A stretch of DNA of 64,000 bases from Synaphobranchus kaupii (GCA_029718625.1 CM056380.1:12293493-12357492); one strand, 5' to 3'. Positions 32,188-48,925 are shown, counted from the first letter of the stretch. Numbers and translations are program-made. The notes: a model not told the origin generated them from the sequence alone.

Positions 32188-32633
32188 GGCCAGGGCTGGT
32201 GACTGAACACAAAAGGGACAATAGATAACAAGGGTAGTGGATCAAAAAGTTTTAGTTTATTTATAGCAGTCCTGTAACAACAAGGACATGAATGATGAAT
32301 ATATGAATGATGGAAATAAGGTGGCTCTGGAGAGAGGTTGTTCGGCACACACTGAATGTGAGGCTGGAAAAAAGAGACACGAGAAATCGATACTCTACAT
32401 CAGGAGTATGTTAAAATCAGCAATAATTGTTCATCACTGGTAGAAGAATAGCAGTCAGGCGGAAAGTTTGACAATAGAGGGTAGAACAGAGCCCTTGGTT
32501 TGACTACCAAAGACTGGCCTATCTGGTAACACTTTACAATAAGGTTACATGAATTGGCATTAACTAATGTAGTTGTTAATATGAATTAATGATGTACAAA
32601 TATATTAAAGTATTTTCAAACATTAACAAATGG
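32188..32633. repeat. Inverted flank copy and fish transposon-end sequence
   Basis: 32188-32440 is the inverted copy of 30988-31239. From 32526, GTAACACTTTACAATAAGGT is the typical end of a common fish DNA repeat. Confidence 0.7.
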
Positions 32634-33494
32634 TTTAATGATATTAAATCCAGGCTAATGATCTGTATGACATATTTACAAGAGGTCCATTGATGACATA
32701 ACTCAAATTCAACATTTGCTTTATCTTAATGGTTCCTTAATTTCCAGCCCTAGATCAGGATCATTGTAGGTCTCATCCCATAAAGACTGCCCACCAATAA
32801 TGTAATGTAATAATCACATTCTCTCAATTCGATTGAGTCGATTTTGGCCTTTTTTGTTAAACATCTCCATTCGTCTCAAAATATCGATTCAGTGGAGAAA
32901 TGCAAATGAGCATAAAATAGTTTTAAAAATTTGATCCAAGGCATTTGAAATAAGTTTATATACTGTACACATACCAATCAAAACAGTGTAATTACCCTGA
33001 ATGGTGTGCCAGAAAAGCATGCATGGTATCAAGAGGTGATTTAAAACACTATGGGACAGATCCAAACAAACTCTGATAAACTATAACATTTCATGCATAG
33101 TTGTATGCTAAGGAAGAAAATTTGCTGATGAGGTCACCAGATAGCAGTCTGACACCGGGTCCTACTTCACAACCTGGACAGGCCGCTGATGGCCTCATGA
33201 CACAGGTTCTCATTCCACTGGGCATGGCCGCCAGCTTGAGCTGCTGCCCGGGGTCAGGGATGACGGGCAGCTGGCCCATCGTTTGGCCTTGGATGACCAC
33301 CTTCAGGCCCTGGTTCGAGAGAGCTCCAATCAGGGCAACTATCTACAAACAAAATATCCTCCCTGTAGAATAAACCCCTCCGTCTCTGCATGTGCACGGA
33401 GCAAAATTTGGCGGGAGGGGCTTAGGAGAGAGATTGGAGAGCAAAAGGGAAGTCTTTTAGCCTTCTGTATTTTCAAACTTGCCTACTGCAGCTT
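32634..33494 (+). repeat. Direct segmental repeat, copy 2
   Basis: Second copy of 29100-29955. It ends abruptly at CTACTGCAGCTT, after which part of the transposon arm follows. Confidence 0.9.
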
Positions 33495-33710
33495 GATAAG
33501 GTGTGCCGGCCGTTTACGAAACTATCTAGTTGAGCAGTCTGCGTTTGTTTACCTGCAGCAACGTAGGTTACAATTTCCACAAAAAAACTTGGATGATGGA
33601 TGACTATAATGATTACGAAGATGAAGAATTTGATTTTGACTGAGCCAGAATACACGGACACGGAACTACAAGAGATGGATGATAAGAGAGCAAGAGAAGA
33701 GAGGCTGAAG
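33495..33710 (+). repeat. Third partial copy of the transposon arm, cut by a gap
   Basis: 33503-33710 repeats 30589-30796 and stops at the run of Ns. Confidence 0.85.
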
Positions 33711-34210
33711 NNNNNNNNNNNNNNNNNNNNNNNNNNNNNNNNNNNNNNNNNNNNNNNNNNNNNNNNNNNNNNNNNNNNNNNNNNNNNNNNNNNNNNNNNN
33801 NNNNNNNNNNNNNNNNNNNNNNNNNNNNNNNNNNNNNNNNNNNNNNNNNNNNNNNNNNNNNNNNNNNNNNNNNNNNNNNNNNNNNNNNNNNNNNNNNNNN
33901 NNNNNNNNNNNNNNNNNNNNNNNNNNNNNNNNNNNNNNNNNNNNNNNNNNNNNNNNNNNNNNNNNNNNNNNNNNNNNNNNNNNNNNNNNNNNNNNNNNNN
34001 NNNNNNNNNNNNNNNNNNNNNNNNNNNNNNNNNNNNNNNNNNNNNNNNNNNNNNNNNNNNNNNNNNNNNNNNNNNNNNNNNNNNNNNNNNNNNNNNNNNN
34101 NNNNNNNNNNNNNNNNNNNNNNNNNNNNNNNNNNNNNNNNNNNNNNNNNNNNNNNNNNNNNNNNNNNNNNNNNNNNNNNNNNNNNNNNNNNNNNNNNNNN
34201 NNNNNNNNNN
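33711..34210. other. Assembly gap of 500 N
   Basis: Exactly 500 Ns, probably a placeholder length. ORFs reported across it are meaningless. Confidence 0.99.
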
Positions 34211-37200
34211 CTTAACCTTTAAGTTCAGGTTTATAATGCTTAAAGGGACTCTCAGCCAGCCAACGAGGACAGCTGACACATTTGTTCATCTTGTGACCCT
34301 GTTTTTGGCTTTCCATACTTTGTGAGCTGGTTCTTCTCATATTAAAGGGGAAATTTCAAGGGCTATTGATATGTGATAAGATGTTTTGTGCTTCAGTGTT
34401 CCTACCTGCTGCTGTCCTGATGTAGTTATTCATTGATTTACAATTTACCTGGCTGTGTGGGTACACAGTCCCAGGAGTGCGAGACAGGAGATTTCCCCTG
34501 ATAGGCATCCCCTCATCCTTGTTAATATGGTTCTCGCTCGTAAACAAAGTCTGCTGTCACTGACCTAACATGTCCCCCGTGTTCAGATACACATACCCCA
34601 GTCATAACTTAATATAAACACACTCGACTGGTTATAATTCAACAAACCTCCACTGCAGCAGATTACAGCATACATCACGCACTTATGATGAGGTGCGATA
34701 GGTTTCATGCTAAACCAATATGTTTTGCTTCCAGCTTCTAAGGTTATAGCCTGAGTAATGTCGGAGAGAGCGTTGAGTGCTACAAATATTTGCTCGAATG
34801 TAGGAACATGTATCGTCACCTGTGATAAACATGTAATTGAATCCACAATAATTTTCCAGTCTGTTGTGTGTCATATATCCAGAGGGAAATTAATTTGCAG
34901 TTTGACCATTAAACACACATTTTTCATTGAAAGGGACGTGCTGACTGCACTGTATTCTAAAGCTGTATTCTTTCGTAATATGAGGCTGTTCATTTTCAGA
35001 TTTTTTACCTTTTTTTTTATAAATCACCTGCAGTACCACTACAGGGTGTCTGCTGCTTCCTGCACTTCTTGAGTATGGAAACAGCCTCCAGTGGGATGTA
35101 AAAGGAGGTCCTTCCCACTCATTTGCTAATTTTTAAAATTTAATACGGAGGGTACCAAAATAAAAGTCAATTTAAATTTAGACCGTCGCGCTTTAGAGGG
35201 TTCGTTAGGCAGTCAATTAGGATCGGCCTCATTTGGAATTCCAGGGAGGAGGGAAAGGCTTCGGTGATATCTCATTCATGGCGCGGTAACGCACTCTCTG
35301 TACGCCCCATTGTCCCTCCTGACTGCAGGCGAGGCTGCTCGAGCCGCCGAGCTGTGAACACAGGAAGTGCGGAGGCACAGAGCTCGCTTTGGCTTTGTTT
35401 TTGGCTGCAGATACGAGGAGGAAGCGGTGCACCTGTTGTGTGAAGACAGAGAAAGGCGTCACTGAGGAGGCCGCCGTGGTTATGCAACACAATCATCGCA
35501 CAATTTTTTATTTTTTTCCCCCTTTCATTTATGGGCCAAATGCACGTCACTATGGAAACCCCCTCCCCCCCCCCCCCCCACAGTTTCTGAAGAGCAACAT
35601 GTTTCCATTCCCTCTCCAACTCCCCCACCCCAAACAAAAAAAAAATTTAATCTAATTTGTCCTGTAGCTTATGTATTTTAGACTGCATCAAAATACTGAT
35701 TTATATTCTCACCCCAGTAGAAGATGTTTCAAGTTTTAAATTCTTTCCATCCACGATTTGTCTATTTCTTTTTAGGGTAAAAAGAGAGAGATGGAACAGT
35801 GGGCGGTACAAGGCTGCGAAGAACATTGTCATTCGCCGGGCTGAGATAAGAGTGCTGTTACTGTGTCCTATGAGTTATGAAATGTCATTGGGCACCTGTA
35901 TCAACCAGAAGAGACAAGAAAAATTAAGAATTTACAGTCCATTTACCTTAGAGCTAATCAGTGTTCAATGACCCAAGTAAGGAGTATAATATTGACAGTG
36001 AGAGTAATAAAGAAAATGTATCTTTATGCAAACTCTGGTTGCCCTCTAAAGTCATTGGCAAAGAAAATAGATTAATTTTGACCAAAAAAAAAAGAATAAA
36101 AAGAGATTGCCACTCAGGTTCTGGGCAGTATGCTCAAGGAAGAGTAAGAATGACAAGAGGGGTGACAAAGGTTACAGTGAACAAAATGGCTTCACCTTGC
36201 AGAAGAGGGTGGAAATTATCAATGAAATGAGTTTGTGGATCTTCAGTCGCTTTCTAAATATGATGGCCTGTCTGTCCTAATCCCCCAAGGTCAGATGTTG
36301 GCTCGTTGGAGTGGGGGTGGCATTTTGATGGCTGGCACACGGAGGAGATAGCCCGTATAGTTGCGCTCTGTCTCCCCCCACAGCTGACGAACGGTTTAAG
36401 TCGTCTGTTTTCACATGGGATTCGTGGAGTGGTCCAAGAAAACCAGGAACATTGCGCTTGTAAAATGCGTTCTTTGAGCTCTGTGTGTACTAAGACCACA
36501 CTTGATGCCCCTGACCCAATGTGACACGCCTTAATGAAGATCATTAAATGCTTTTCAAAAATGCAGTCGGATGCCCATGTTTTTGTAACAGAATTTAGGA
36601 GAAGCACAATAAATGCGGAAGGATATTGGAGTTGGGTGCCATGCTGCACTTACCAATATCTGAATGGAAAGTGTGATCCCAGTTAATAAATAGTGTTCTG
36701 AATTTGAAGCACTGAAATCAAAGCACTTCAATTAAAATCCTTATCTGATTAAAAATATCTCCTGAAGTACAGCATTTAAAGCTGTGATTATGTATTTTTG
36801 TGGGCGACACAGCGAGGTGATTCATCACAACGGAAGCCGGTGATAAAAACAGAAAGGCGCCGCTATATTTTGCAATTCCGATAATGACATAATTTGGACT
36901 CGCATTAAATCATCGTCAATAAATATTAAGACAAAATACTCTAGATAGTGTGACGTACTGGTAAGGTAAGAACAATTGTATATTTTATAAGGACACGGTA
37001 GTGGCTTTGTTAAAGCTTAGAATATGCATAATTTATAGTTTCCAATTGGCTCAATGATACATGGACACTGCTCCAAATTCAGAAGGATATAAATTTCTTC
37101 TTTGGCATGTTCCGCTGGTGTGGATGCATTTGTGCGTGCAGGTGCATACGCGTGTACTGTATGTGCGCATGTGCCGGAAGTGAAGGTAATCTTTGAGCCT

Positions 37201-38930
37201 GTCGACCCAAAGCAGTGACCTAAACCTAAACGGACAAGGAGAGAGGGTAAAAATAGAGCGTGAGTACATTTATTTTTTTTACCGTGCAGTCGTACGTACA
37301 CCCAGCAAAAAGACGAATCCTCCTTCGTTTCCTGGAGGCAGGAGGAAATGGACGGCGGCATTAAGACTTCAAACGGGATGTCGCCCCGGAGCAATCTCCT
37401 GCGCTGTCAGCAGATGCTGACATCTAGATTAACCTTGGCGGTGGGAGTTTTCTGATACAGCCTCATTGGAATGCAAGGGGCGACCCCCCCCCCCTCCAAT
37501 TCGAAGGCCCTAACCCTCCCGTGTTCTGCCCTCTCTCCGCTCTGTCAGAGATGTGAGGGATGCGTCGCGGGGCAGGGAAACGGGCGGGGATGCGGGAGGG
37601 CTGGAACCGGCCCACCTCTCTCCGCCCGGTCTCACCGGAGGAGAACGCTGCCAGCCAGAGCCCTATTACCAAGAACTGGGATCAGAGCCAGTTCCAGACC
37701 GGTTCTAGGCGGCAAGGGCGGTCGCCCTAGGGCGTCATCCGTCTGGGGGGGGGGGGGGGGCCCTACACTAAGGGGAAATTTTGTTTTTCAAATCCACGAG
37801 TTGCGTCAGCCCACCCCCACCCCCAGACATGGTCCGCGATCTCGTCTAGGGCGGCATAATGGCCATAGACCTGGCTGGGATTCAGCTTTTTTCAGCTGGC
37901 AGCACTGCTAATAGTTTTCAGCAGTGCGTCCAGAGGGACAGCCATTGCCGCAGAAGCAGGTAAAATATGTGTCAATTATGAACAAAGGGAAACAAATGCT
38001 GTAAGCATTTGTTCTGTCTCTCGAATTATAAGGGCTGATGTTGCTCGGGCTGTTTTTCGTCTGCTGTCTCTTTTGTAAGGGGCGAGCTCTCTGTCTTAAT
38101 TGCCGCAAGTCAGGGACACACAAATGCACCTTTACTTTGTGACTGATTTATTTTGCGCGACACTTTATCAGTCTAAAAGGTGTCTGTATTTAAACACGTT
38201 ATAGGCTTCACTTTCATATTGGACCTTTCTCCACATCCGTCAGTTACAAATGTTCTTTTTTCGCGTGATGGTCCACTGCTAGAATATGAGGATACAGTAA
38301 GATTTGTTTTTTTCTGGAATAATGAGCTTGACAATAACATGAACCCTGAAACATTTTTGGAAAGTACTTCAGGAGTGAGAATGAAAGGTACCCAGTGTGC
38401 CAGAATACTTACTACGGAATAGCAAGGTTTGAAGGTGGAGAAGTTGGAGAATAGTTTAATGTAAAACTATACACTTTTTTTCAGGCAAGGTGAATATAGG
38501 CTACATTACCCAAATTAGCCTGTCTCTGGGCTGTGGAAATTGGTTCAGGAGTTTTTCTACTCCCACTTGTTATTAAAAGTCAGAGCTGTGTTGTGGAACA
38601 AACGAAGAGGCAGTTTTTAATTTACGTCCACACTTGATCCTATGCCTCTGAAGCGAGGGTAATCACAGGCTGCTGAAGCAGTCCCAGACTGGCCTCTCAG
38701 ACATGGGCTCTCAGGGGAGAGCATTGCCACATGATCACAGGAGAAAGCCTAATACTGCAGAGGCCTCTTTTTTTCTCATGAAACAGCATAACTGTGTGCA
38801 CCCCAGATTATTCGCGTCCATATTGTTACATTGCTGTCTACTGAGGGTAATTATTTCCAAAAGCCGACTTACAATGTTCCAATCTGCTGACGTGTCTTGT
38901 GATACAATTATTTCGGCAATAATCCACCCA
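34211..38930. other. Noncoding, mostly unique sequence
   Basis: No supported coding exon. Features of note are a GC-richer patch at 35275-35480, a C run at 35565-35580, another GC-rich patch at 37440-37860 with C and G runs, and a conserved-element-like stretch at 36740-36960 containing TAATTTGG, CATTAAATCATCG and other AT-rich homeodomain-like words. Short ORFs lack any recognisable family. Confidence 0.4.

Positions 38931-38960
<30 letters not shown>
38931..38960. repeat. Poly-C tract
   Basis: About 28 consecutive C. Further C runs at 39133-39150 suggest low sequencing certainty here. Confidence 0.85.
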
Positions 38961-38961
<1 letters not shown>

Positions 38962-41083
38962 CATTTGTGCAGAGAGTAGTATTCCAGGAAGAACAAATAA
39001 ATAAGTTGTATTTATTTATTTAAAAATACGTTCAATTAAAATGGAAAAAGGATATGAAGAATGCGTTTCCCTCTTTAAAAATTGTCCTGCGACATTTGAA
39101 CGCACAGAAAAACCTGTTGTCATGACAATTCTCTCCCCCCCCCCCCCCCTCCCTCCTCCGTATGACTAATACTCATGAAATGGGTGGTATTCCAGGTAGG
39201 GCAGATGGGATATTGACGTGATGACTAAACTCAAAATGACTAGCTGTAGTTCAGGTCCACAACCTTTCATGCGGTTTGGAGAGAAGGACACGGTAATGAA
39301 TAAAAACTCATAAAACACAGGGTGGCTCTGCGGTGCACTAGATACATGACACGGCACAACCGAATCATAAATGTGGTTAAGTATAAAGTTGCACATAAAC
39401 ATTCATAAGTCATCTGATAGCTACCCTTCACCACTGTTCACTGTGAGTTCTTTGTTATGATCTTGCATTTAATTAGACTCACTACTGGAAATGTAATGTC
39501 TGTGTTTGACTCTGTACTGGATATCCTTCTCTTTAAAATCCCCTGAATGTTATCCAGTCACCAGTTAACTGTAATTTCTGTGGGTCTGAGGAAAAGATTT
39601 AAAACATCAGTTTAAAAGGTTAACCGATCCTCATCAGTATAACTGCCAGCCTATAAGTACTAGCCCCATGGCTATTTAGAAGAATGATGCCTAAGGATTG
39701 AATTCAGATGACAACCTTGTTTTTATAGCACTTTTAGATTTCAGTGATGACTCCAGCTCCAAAGAGATTCATTGAAACAGGTCCTTAGTTTCATAAAAAA
39801 ATTATTAAAAGAAAAAAACTATGGAAAAGGGTTACATTCGCATTGTGAAATCACTTTATTTTGTCTATGTGCTGGTACATGCAATGGAAATATTGTGTTT
39901 TCATTGCCACGGTAAGAGGTGCTTGCAGTACACATTCGTTCCCCAATCTCTGTCACAAGTCATAACCAAAGGAATGCATGGTCCTATGGTCACCAAAGTT
40001 GGGCTAGAAAAGAAATCATATTACTGCCATAAGCTTGGCTCGTCTTTGAAAGTTATTTTTCCATTGTATTGTCAGAAAAGGGCAAAGTATTATTAATTTG
40101 TGCCTGAGAGTTTTAAATTTCCTTGCCTTGGATTTAATTTAACTTGCATTTGACGCATTACAGAGTATGTTTCTGGTATGATACTGAAACATTGGTGTCA
40201 CCTATTGAATTGATATTGCCTTTGAGGAATTTAAAAGGCAGAGCCGTTATTTCTCTTTCACGCCAATATAGGTTGGTTACCCCCTATAGCTCTAGCTCTG
40301 CCCCAACTTGCCCACACATACACAAGCATTTGTGAACAGAATCTACGCTTTAAAAAAAAGTCTGCCAACCATGGTTACGGTCATTTCCATTTAAATTCAG
40401 CCAATTCAGAAATTGAATTGAAATTCAATTCATGGCGTGAATTTCAATGCACTTATTGGATCGACTGAACTGAAATGGAATTGACCCCAAACCAGCTGCC
40501 ATTCCATATAATATTCAGGGTCATTTTAATCATGTGCATCAGTTGTGAATAATTCAGGGTTGTGTCAGCTGTCCGGCCACCTGCTCTGTTGAAGATAGAA
40601 TCAGTAAAAAAAAACAAGCTTTTGCTTTTATTTTATGCGATGAGGATGTTTGGTTTTTCGTTCAAAGGGGGATAAAGATACCCGGAGAAGAGAGTCGCAT
40701 TTCTCTTCAAACAAAGAGCATCAGATAGCAAATAGCTTCGGGCTTTGGTGAACTATGAGCAGCATTGCTGGATAATGCATCCACATGTACAGAGTCTTTG
40801 AAGAAGAGTGAGACATGCAGGGAAAAATTGGGGAAGGCTGATCTAAGCCAGGCTGGTAGGCCTCTGACCTGTAGGGTAGAAGAACAAGGGCCAGCCTTTT
40901 CTCGGCATTACACCCAGCCACTTAAACCACAGACAGAAAGAGTCAAATTGAACACCGTGTATTCTCATTCTGTACAGTCACCAATCATGCGAACGGTAGG
41001 GCATAATGGTGCGGTATGACAGACTGTGATTATTGCATTGCGGTTGCTAGTTGCTTTGACTGTTTCATTGTTTTTATTGTATG
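38961..41083. other. Noncoding sequence
   Basis: No gene found. At 40385-40490 overlapping AATTGAATTGAAATTCAATT palindromes resemble a fish repeat with AATTCAATTC-type arms. Confidence 0.4.
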
Positions 41084-41137
41084 TCCTCGAAGGAGCAAGG
41101 GAACCTCTTCGTTCCTCTCTCCTTGCTCCTTCGAGGA
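41084..41137. repeat. Perfect 17-bp hairpin
   Basis: TCCTCGAAGGAGCAAGG at 41084-41100 is complementary to CCTTGCTCCTTCGAGGA at 41121-41137, with a 20-base loop. Confidence 0.85.
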
Positions 41138-41409
41138 GAATTTAGCGATATGGAATGTCCTTAAAGATGCACGTGAACTTCTCACAGAAAATGTAGTTTA
41201 CTGGCTTTTTTTTTTACTTCACTGCAGTGGTAAGAAAACTTACCAGAAGTAAGTTCTAGTGTATTGTTAGCCTTTATTGTTTGCCGTATGAGACTAGAAT
41301 GGTGAAGCTAACCGAAACCAATAGCACTAACCCATAAAAAATGTACTTCTAACGTTACTTGTTCAATGAAATTGTTTTTAGAGAACACTTACACTTTTGT
41401 AGCAATGCC

Positions 41410-44790
<3,381 letters not shown>

Positions 44791-45660
44791 GTATATATAC
44801 AGATCCTTTTTTTTTTTCCATAATTCCATTCAAAAAGTGAAACTTTCATAGATTATAGATTCATTACACACAAAGTGAAATATTTCTAGCCTTTATTTGT
44901 TTCATTTTTCATAATTTTGAAATTAGAATAGTGTGTCGGAAATCAGCATTTACTTCAGTTATTTCAGAGAATGAATGTTTTAGACTGAGTGTCACACTCT
45001 AATCATCTAATTTACTCAAAACACCTGCAAAGTTTTTCTACAGGTTTGTCGTTAAATTGGACAGGTATCTCAGTTTGGTTCAGTATGGGGAAGACTGCAG
45101 ACTTGACAATTGGCCAGAAAACCATCATTGACACCCTCCAGAAGATGGGTAAGCCACAAAAGGTCATCGCTAAGGAGGCTGGCTGTTCACAGAGTGCAGT
45201 GTCCAAGCATATCAATAGAAAGTTTAGTGGAAGGGAAAAGTGTGGCAGGAGAAGGTGCACAAGCAAAAGAGATGACCGTAGGCTTCAGCGGATTGTCAAG
45301 CAAAGACGATTCCAAAATTTGGCGGAGATGCAGAGGGAGTGGACTGAGGCTGGAGTCAGTGCTTCAAAAACCACCACGTACAGAGTGTGACACTCAGTCT
45401 AAAACATTCATTCTCTGAAATAACTGAAGTAAATGCTGATTTTCGACACACTATTCTAATTTCTTGAAATACTGTTTTGGGGGTTTTCTGGAGCTTTAAG
45501 CCAAAATTATGAAAAATGAAACAAATAAAGGCTAGAAATATTTCACTTTGTGTGTAATGAATCTATAATCTATGAAAGTTTCACTTTTTGAATGGAATTA
45601 TGGAAAAGAAACAACTTTTCCATGCTATTCTAATTTTTTGGAAAGGATCTGTATATATAC
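44791..45660 (+). mobile_element. Non-autonomous Tc1 derivative, copy A
   Basis: Long inverted repeats (GTATATATACAGATCC at the left and its complement at the right) extend inward about 250 bp and enclose a transposase N-terminus. The left arm lacks about 40 bp (GGCTTACAGCTCCAG region) that the right arm keeps. TA dinucleotides at the ends fit Tc1 insertion. Confidence 0.85.
45085..45390 (+). pseudogene. Tc1 transposase N-terminal DNA-binding fragment
   Basis: MGKTADLTIGQKTIIDTLQK begins the paired-like domain. Helix-turn-helix words (GCSQSAVSKHI) and the second subdomain (DDRRLQRIVKQ, WTEAGVSAS) follow. The reading frame ends as it runs into the right inverted repeat, so the DDE catalytic domain is completely absent. 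Such a fragment could at most bind transposon ends. Confidence 0.85.
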
Positions 45661-46461
45661 ATTTTTCATAATTTTGGCTTACAGCTCCAGAAAACCCCCA
45701 AAACAGTATTTCAAGAAATTAGAATAGTGTGTCGAAAATCAGCATTTACTTCAGTTATTTCAGAGAATGAGTGGAGTGGCTTGACTCGAGGAATCCGACA
45801 GTTGTAGCCCATGTCCCAGAAACGTCTGTATGTGGTGATTTTTGAAGCACTGACTCCAGCCTCAGTCCACTCCCTCTGCATCTCCGCCAAATTTTGGAAT
45901 CGTCTTTGCTTGACAATCCGCTGAAGCCTACGGTCATCTCTTTTGCTTGTGCACCTTCTCCTGCCACATTTTTCCCTTCCACTAAACTTTCTATTGATAT
46001 GCTTGGACACTGCACTCTGTGAACAGCCAGCCTCCTTAGCGATGACCTTTTGTGGCTTACCCATCTTCTGGAAGGTGTCAATGATGGTCTTCTGGCCAAT
46101 TGTCAAGTCTGCAGTCTTCCCCATACTGAACCAAACTGAGATAAACTTTGCAGGTGTTTTGAGTAAATTAGATGATAGTGTGACACTCAGTCTAAAACAT
46201 TCATTCTCTGAAATAACTGAAGTAAATGTTGATTTTCGACACACTATTTTAATTTCTTGAAATACTGTTTTGGGGGTTTTCTGGAGCTGTAAGCCAAAAT
46301 TATGAAAAATGAAACAAATAAAGGCTAGAAATATTTCACTTTGTGTGTAATGAATCTATAATCTATGAAAGTTTCACTTTTTGAATGGAATTATGGAAAA
46401 AAATAAACTTTTCCATGATATTCTAATTTTTTGGAAAGGATATGTATACTGTATATATACA
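45661..46461 (-). mobile_element. Non-autonomous Tc1 derivative, copy B, opposite orientation
   Basis: Same family as copy A but inverted and abutting it. Its left end starts inside the inverted repeat (ATTTTTCATAATTTTGGC), so about 150 bp of outer repeat is missing. Its right end keeps the full arm. Confidence 0.85.
45770..46124 (-). pseudogene. Tc1 transposase N-terminal fragment, copy B
   Basis: From ATG at 46124 (minus) the protein is nearly identical to copy A but continues about 20 residues further (RRFWDMGYNCRIPRVKPL) before entering repeat sequence. The catalytic domain is again missing. Confidence 0.85.
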
Positions 46462-46940
46462 TATATTTAATTGTGATGGAAAACTGCTGATTGAATCCAG
46501 GCTAATGGAACAATATAATCCATCCGTCAGCAGGCTGCTTAGTAATATAGTGTAAGGGTAGGAAGGCATTTGTCAGCAGGTACCTCTCATATCCCAGCAA
46601 CTGCTGAACAGCACGGTCTTATGGGAGATATCTCATACACAGCATGCGCAGGCTAAGGCATGATAGCAGCCTTGATGGTTTTTTCACTGCCATGTATTAA
46701 AGGTGCAGAAGTCCCTTCCTACCACAGGGGAGCCTATGGGCTTTTAGCCACACGAGACCGTCCGCTCTGTACCTGTGGACTAGCGATAACCTCCAATGTA
46801 ACCTCAGCAGACCGCAGGCCCCATCGGCACACCACAAGCAGCACTTCATCCCTGGCAAGCAGTGAGGCCAAAGAGCATGCCTGTATCTGTGGCATATATA
46901 CAGGATCAATGCAAGCACAGACACTCAACTTTACATGTAT
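46462..46940. other. Intergenic, nothing recognised
   Basis: No ORF or repeat with support. Confidence 0.45.
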
Positions 46941-47124
46941 GTAGAGTATTCTGCAATTGTAACAGGGGTCAATTGTAACACAATCTTTTGTTACAATTGT
47001 CCCCAACCCTGAACACATGAAACTAGCTAGCTTGCTGGATAGAATCTCAGCACTAGCTTGTTTCAGATTGGTGCAATTTTATGGTGTTGCAATTGCCCCC
47101 TGTTACAATTGCAGAATACTCTAC
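46941..47124. mobile_element. 184-bp MITE with 35-bp inverted termini
   Basis: GTAGAGTATTCTGCAATTGT at 46941 and its complement ending at 47124 form 35-bp arms with one mismatch. TAT flanks both sides (46938-46940, 47125-47127), consistent with a 3-bp duplication. Confidence 0.85.
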
Positions 47125-48925
47125 TATTAAAAACCACAATAAACCTGACAGATTTACACTAGCATTGCATATTTTTATCATTTAAAATATGCATGATAAA
47201 GTGTTGCGCAGTTTAAGACACACCGCAAAGTATTGACTTGAAATGCTGCGTCACAAGATAATTCTCAACTCAAATGTCGATCATATATATTTGACAAAAT
47301 CAAGTAGCATGGTGACAGAGCTGGATCATTACAGAAAAGGAGTAGTTGACTTCTGCATTCTTGCACCAGTTGGGTTCAAAATGGCGTCTTAATGAAGATA
47401 GTTGCTTGGCATCTAGGCCACTAAAGTTGATGAAATAAAATATCTGACAGAGCACACTGCCACCAGAGGGATGGTGTCTAATCATGATTAGTATAGAGAA
47501 GCAACACACAAAGGAACTCTGAACAGGAGGCTACTTGGAACTCTAAATAGTTCCTAATGAAATTTATTTTGTGAAAAAATATGAAAAATATATATTTTAA
47601 AAAGTAAAATCCTTTATTCAATTGAATTGCATATTCAAATTATTGTACCCCTATTTTTCAATAGACTACTGTCATGTTGTAGCCATAAACCTGAGTTTAA
47701 ATGAATAATCAAGGCGGCAGGTATTCATTGATTACAATATTCATATTTTTTTCTTCATTGGAAACAATCAGTTTTTTCTGACTAACTTTCCTCTTCAGTG
47801 ACCTGCTATATTAGAACATTTCTAATTTTCATCAAGATTTTGTTCTTGTCTGTTGTTCTTCGTATCAGATTCTGTTTGATTTTCAATATTGTATTCTTTA
47901 GCAGTAGTGCTAAGACATGCTACTTTGTCTAATATTGATAGTGTTTTGAGATTTTATTAACAAAAAGTGTGACTCATTTTTCATTGCTCATGTTTTGCAT
48001 GAGTGATAACAAGTTTTACAATGTGCGATTGCACATGCTACTTCTAGTTTCATGCCCGTAACTTAGAGGATCAACACTTTGAGGTTCCACTGTACAACCA
48101 ATTTTTAATAGAGAAACAAAATACTTATGTTAGTCTCTGGTAGAGAATGAATGATTCCATAAGAGTATTGTTTAACTGAACTGCAGTAGTTTGATTGATC
48201 ATGTTGCAGAGTAGCACGTTCATTCTTACCATGTACCTCAAAGAGACTGATGTCAAAATGACAAATAGATCTCATGATCACAACAGCTTGTTACTAGGAC
48301 CTGCATTTTAAATTATGCAATACCTGTATTTCTAGGGTGTCTGGGCACTAAAACAAAGGTATTTATATTCTTTGTCTAGTTCATCCTCATGTTAAACATG
48401 TAGCAATTCCTGGAGCTGCTATTGTGTTGACCCGTACGATTCGTATTAAACTAAATTTAATGGATCCCTAATTTGCATGCAGGCTGCAATCCTCCACTCT
48501 GTAATTATGATAATTTCAAATATTTCTGCGGACAGACCATGGTGTGGCAAAATGATTAGCACTACCTTCCATTCCTTTTAAGGTCCTCTGGTCTGTGGAT
48601 CAGGCAACAAACATTAGAGGCTCATTGAAGATGAATAGGTCTTAGCCTGGGGTTCACTGCAAGCCAGTGGCATAATGTGCATCTAATCTTTCCTTTACAG
48701 TGGGATTGTGACAGACTAAGGCACATGTAATATTGATGGAAGTTACATCAGCTGACCACAGATCAAATGGTCCTGGTAACTTGTATTGTGATGTGTACTT
48801 CTTTGCTGTAAACGAGACTAAATGTAATTTTATCTGTTGGGTTGACTCACACAGTTCATCTGTAACAGTTTCTCCTTCCCTCTCAATATTATATTTGTAT
48901 TATTTTTTCCTAACTTCCCTAAAGC
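47125..48925. other. Noncoding sequence with a conserved-element-like block
   Basis: No gene. 48430-48640 contains an octamer-like ATTTGCAT beside TAATT words, and low repeat content; this could be a regulatory element but cannot be shown here. Confidence 0.3.

Noticed and set aside
33473..34325. Long ORFs of 241 and 268 residues
   Set aside because: They read through 500 Ns and are artefacts.
35229..35655. Several ORFs in a GC-rich patch
   Set aside because: Overlapping frames on both strands, C-run dependent, with no recognisable domain.
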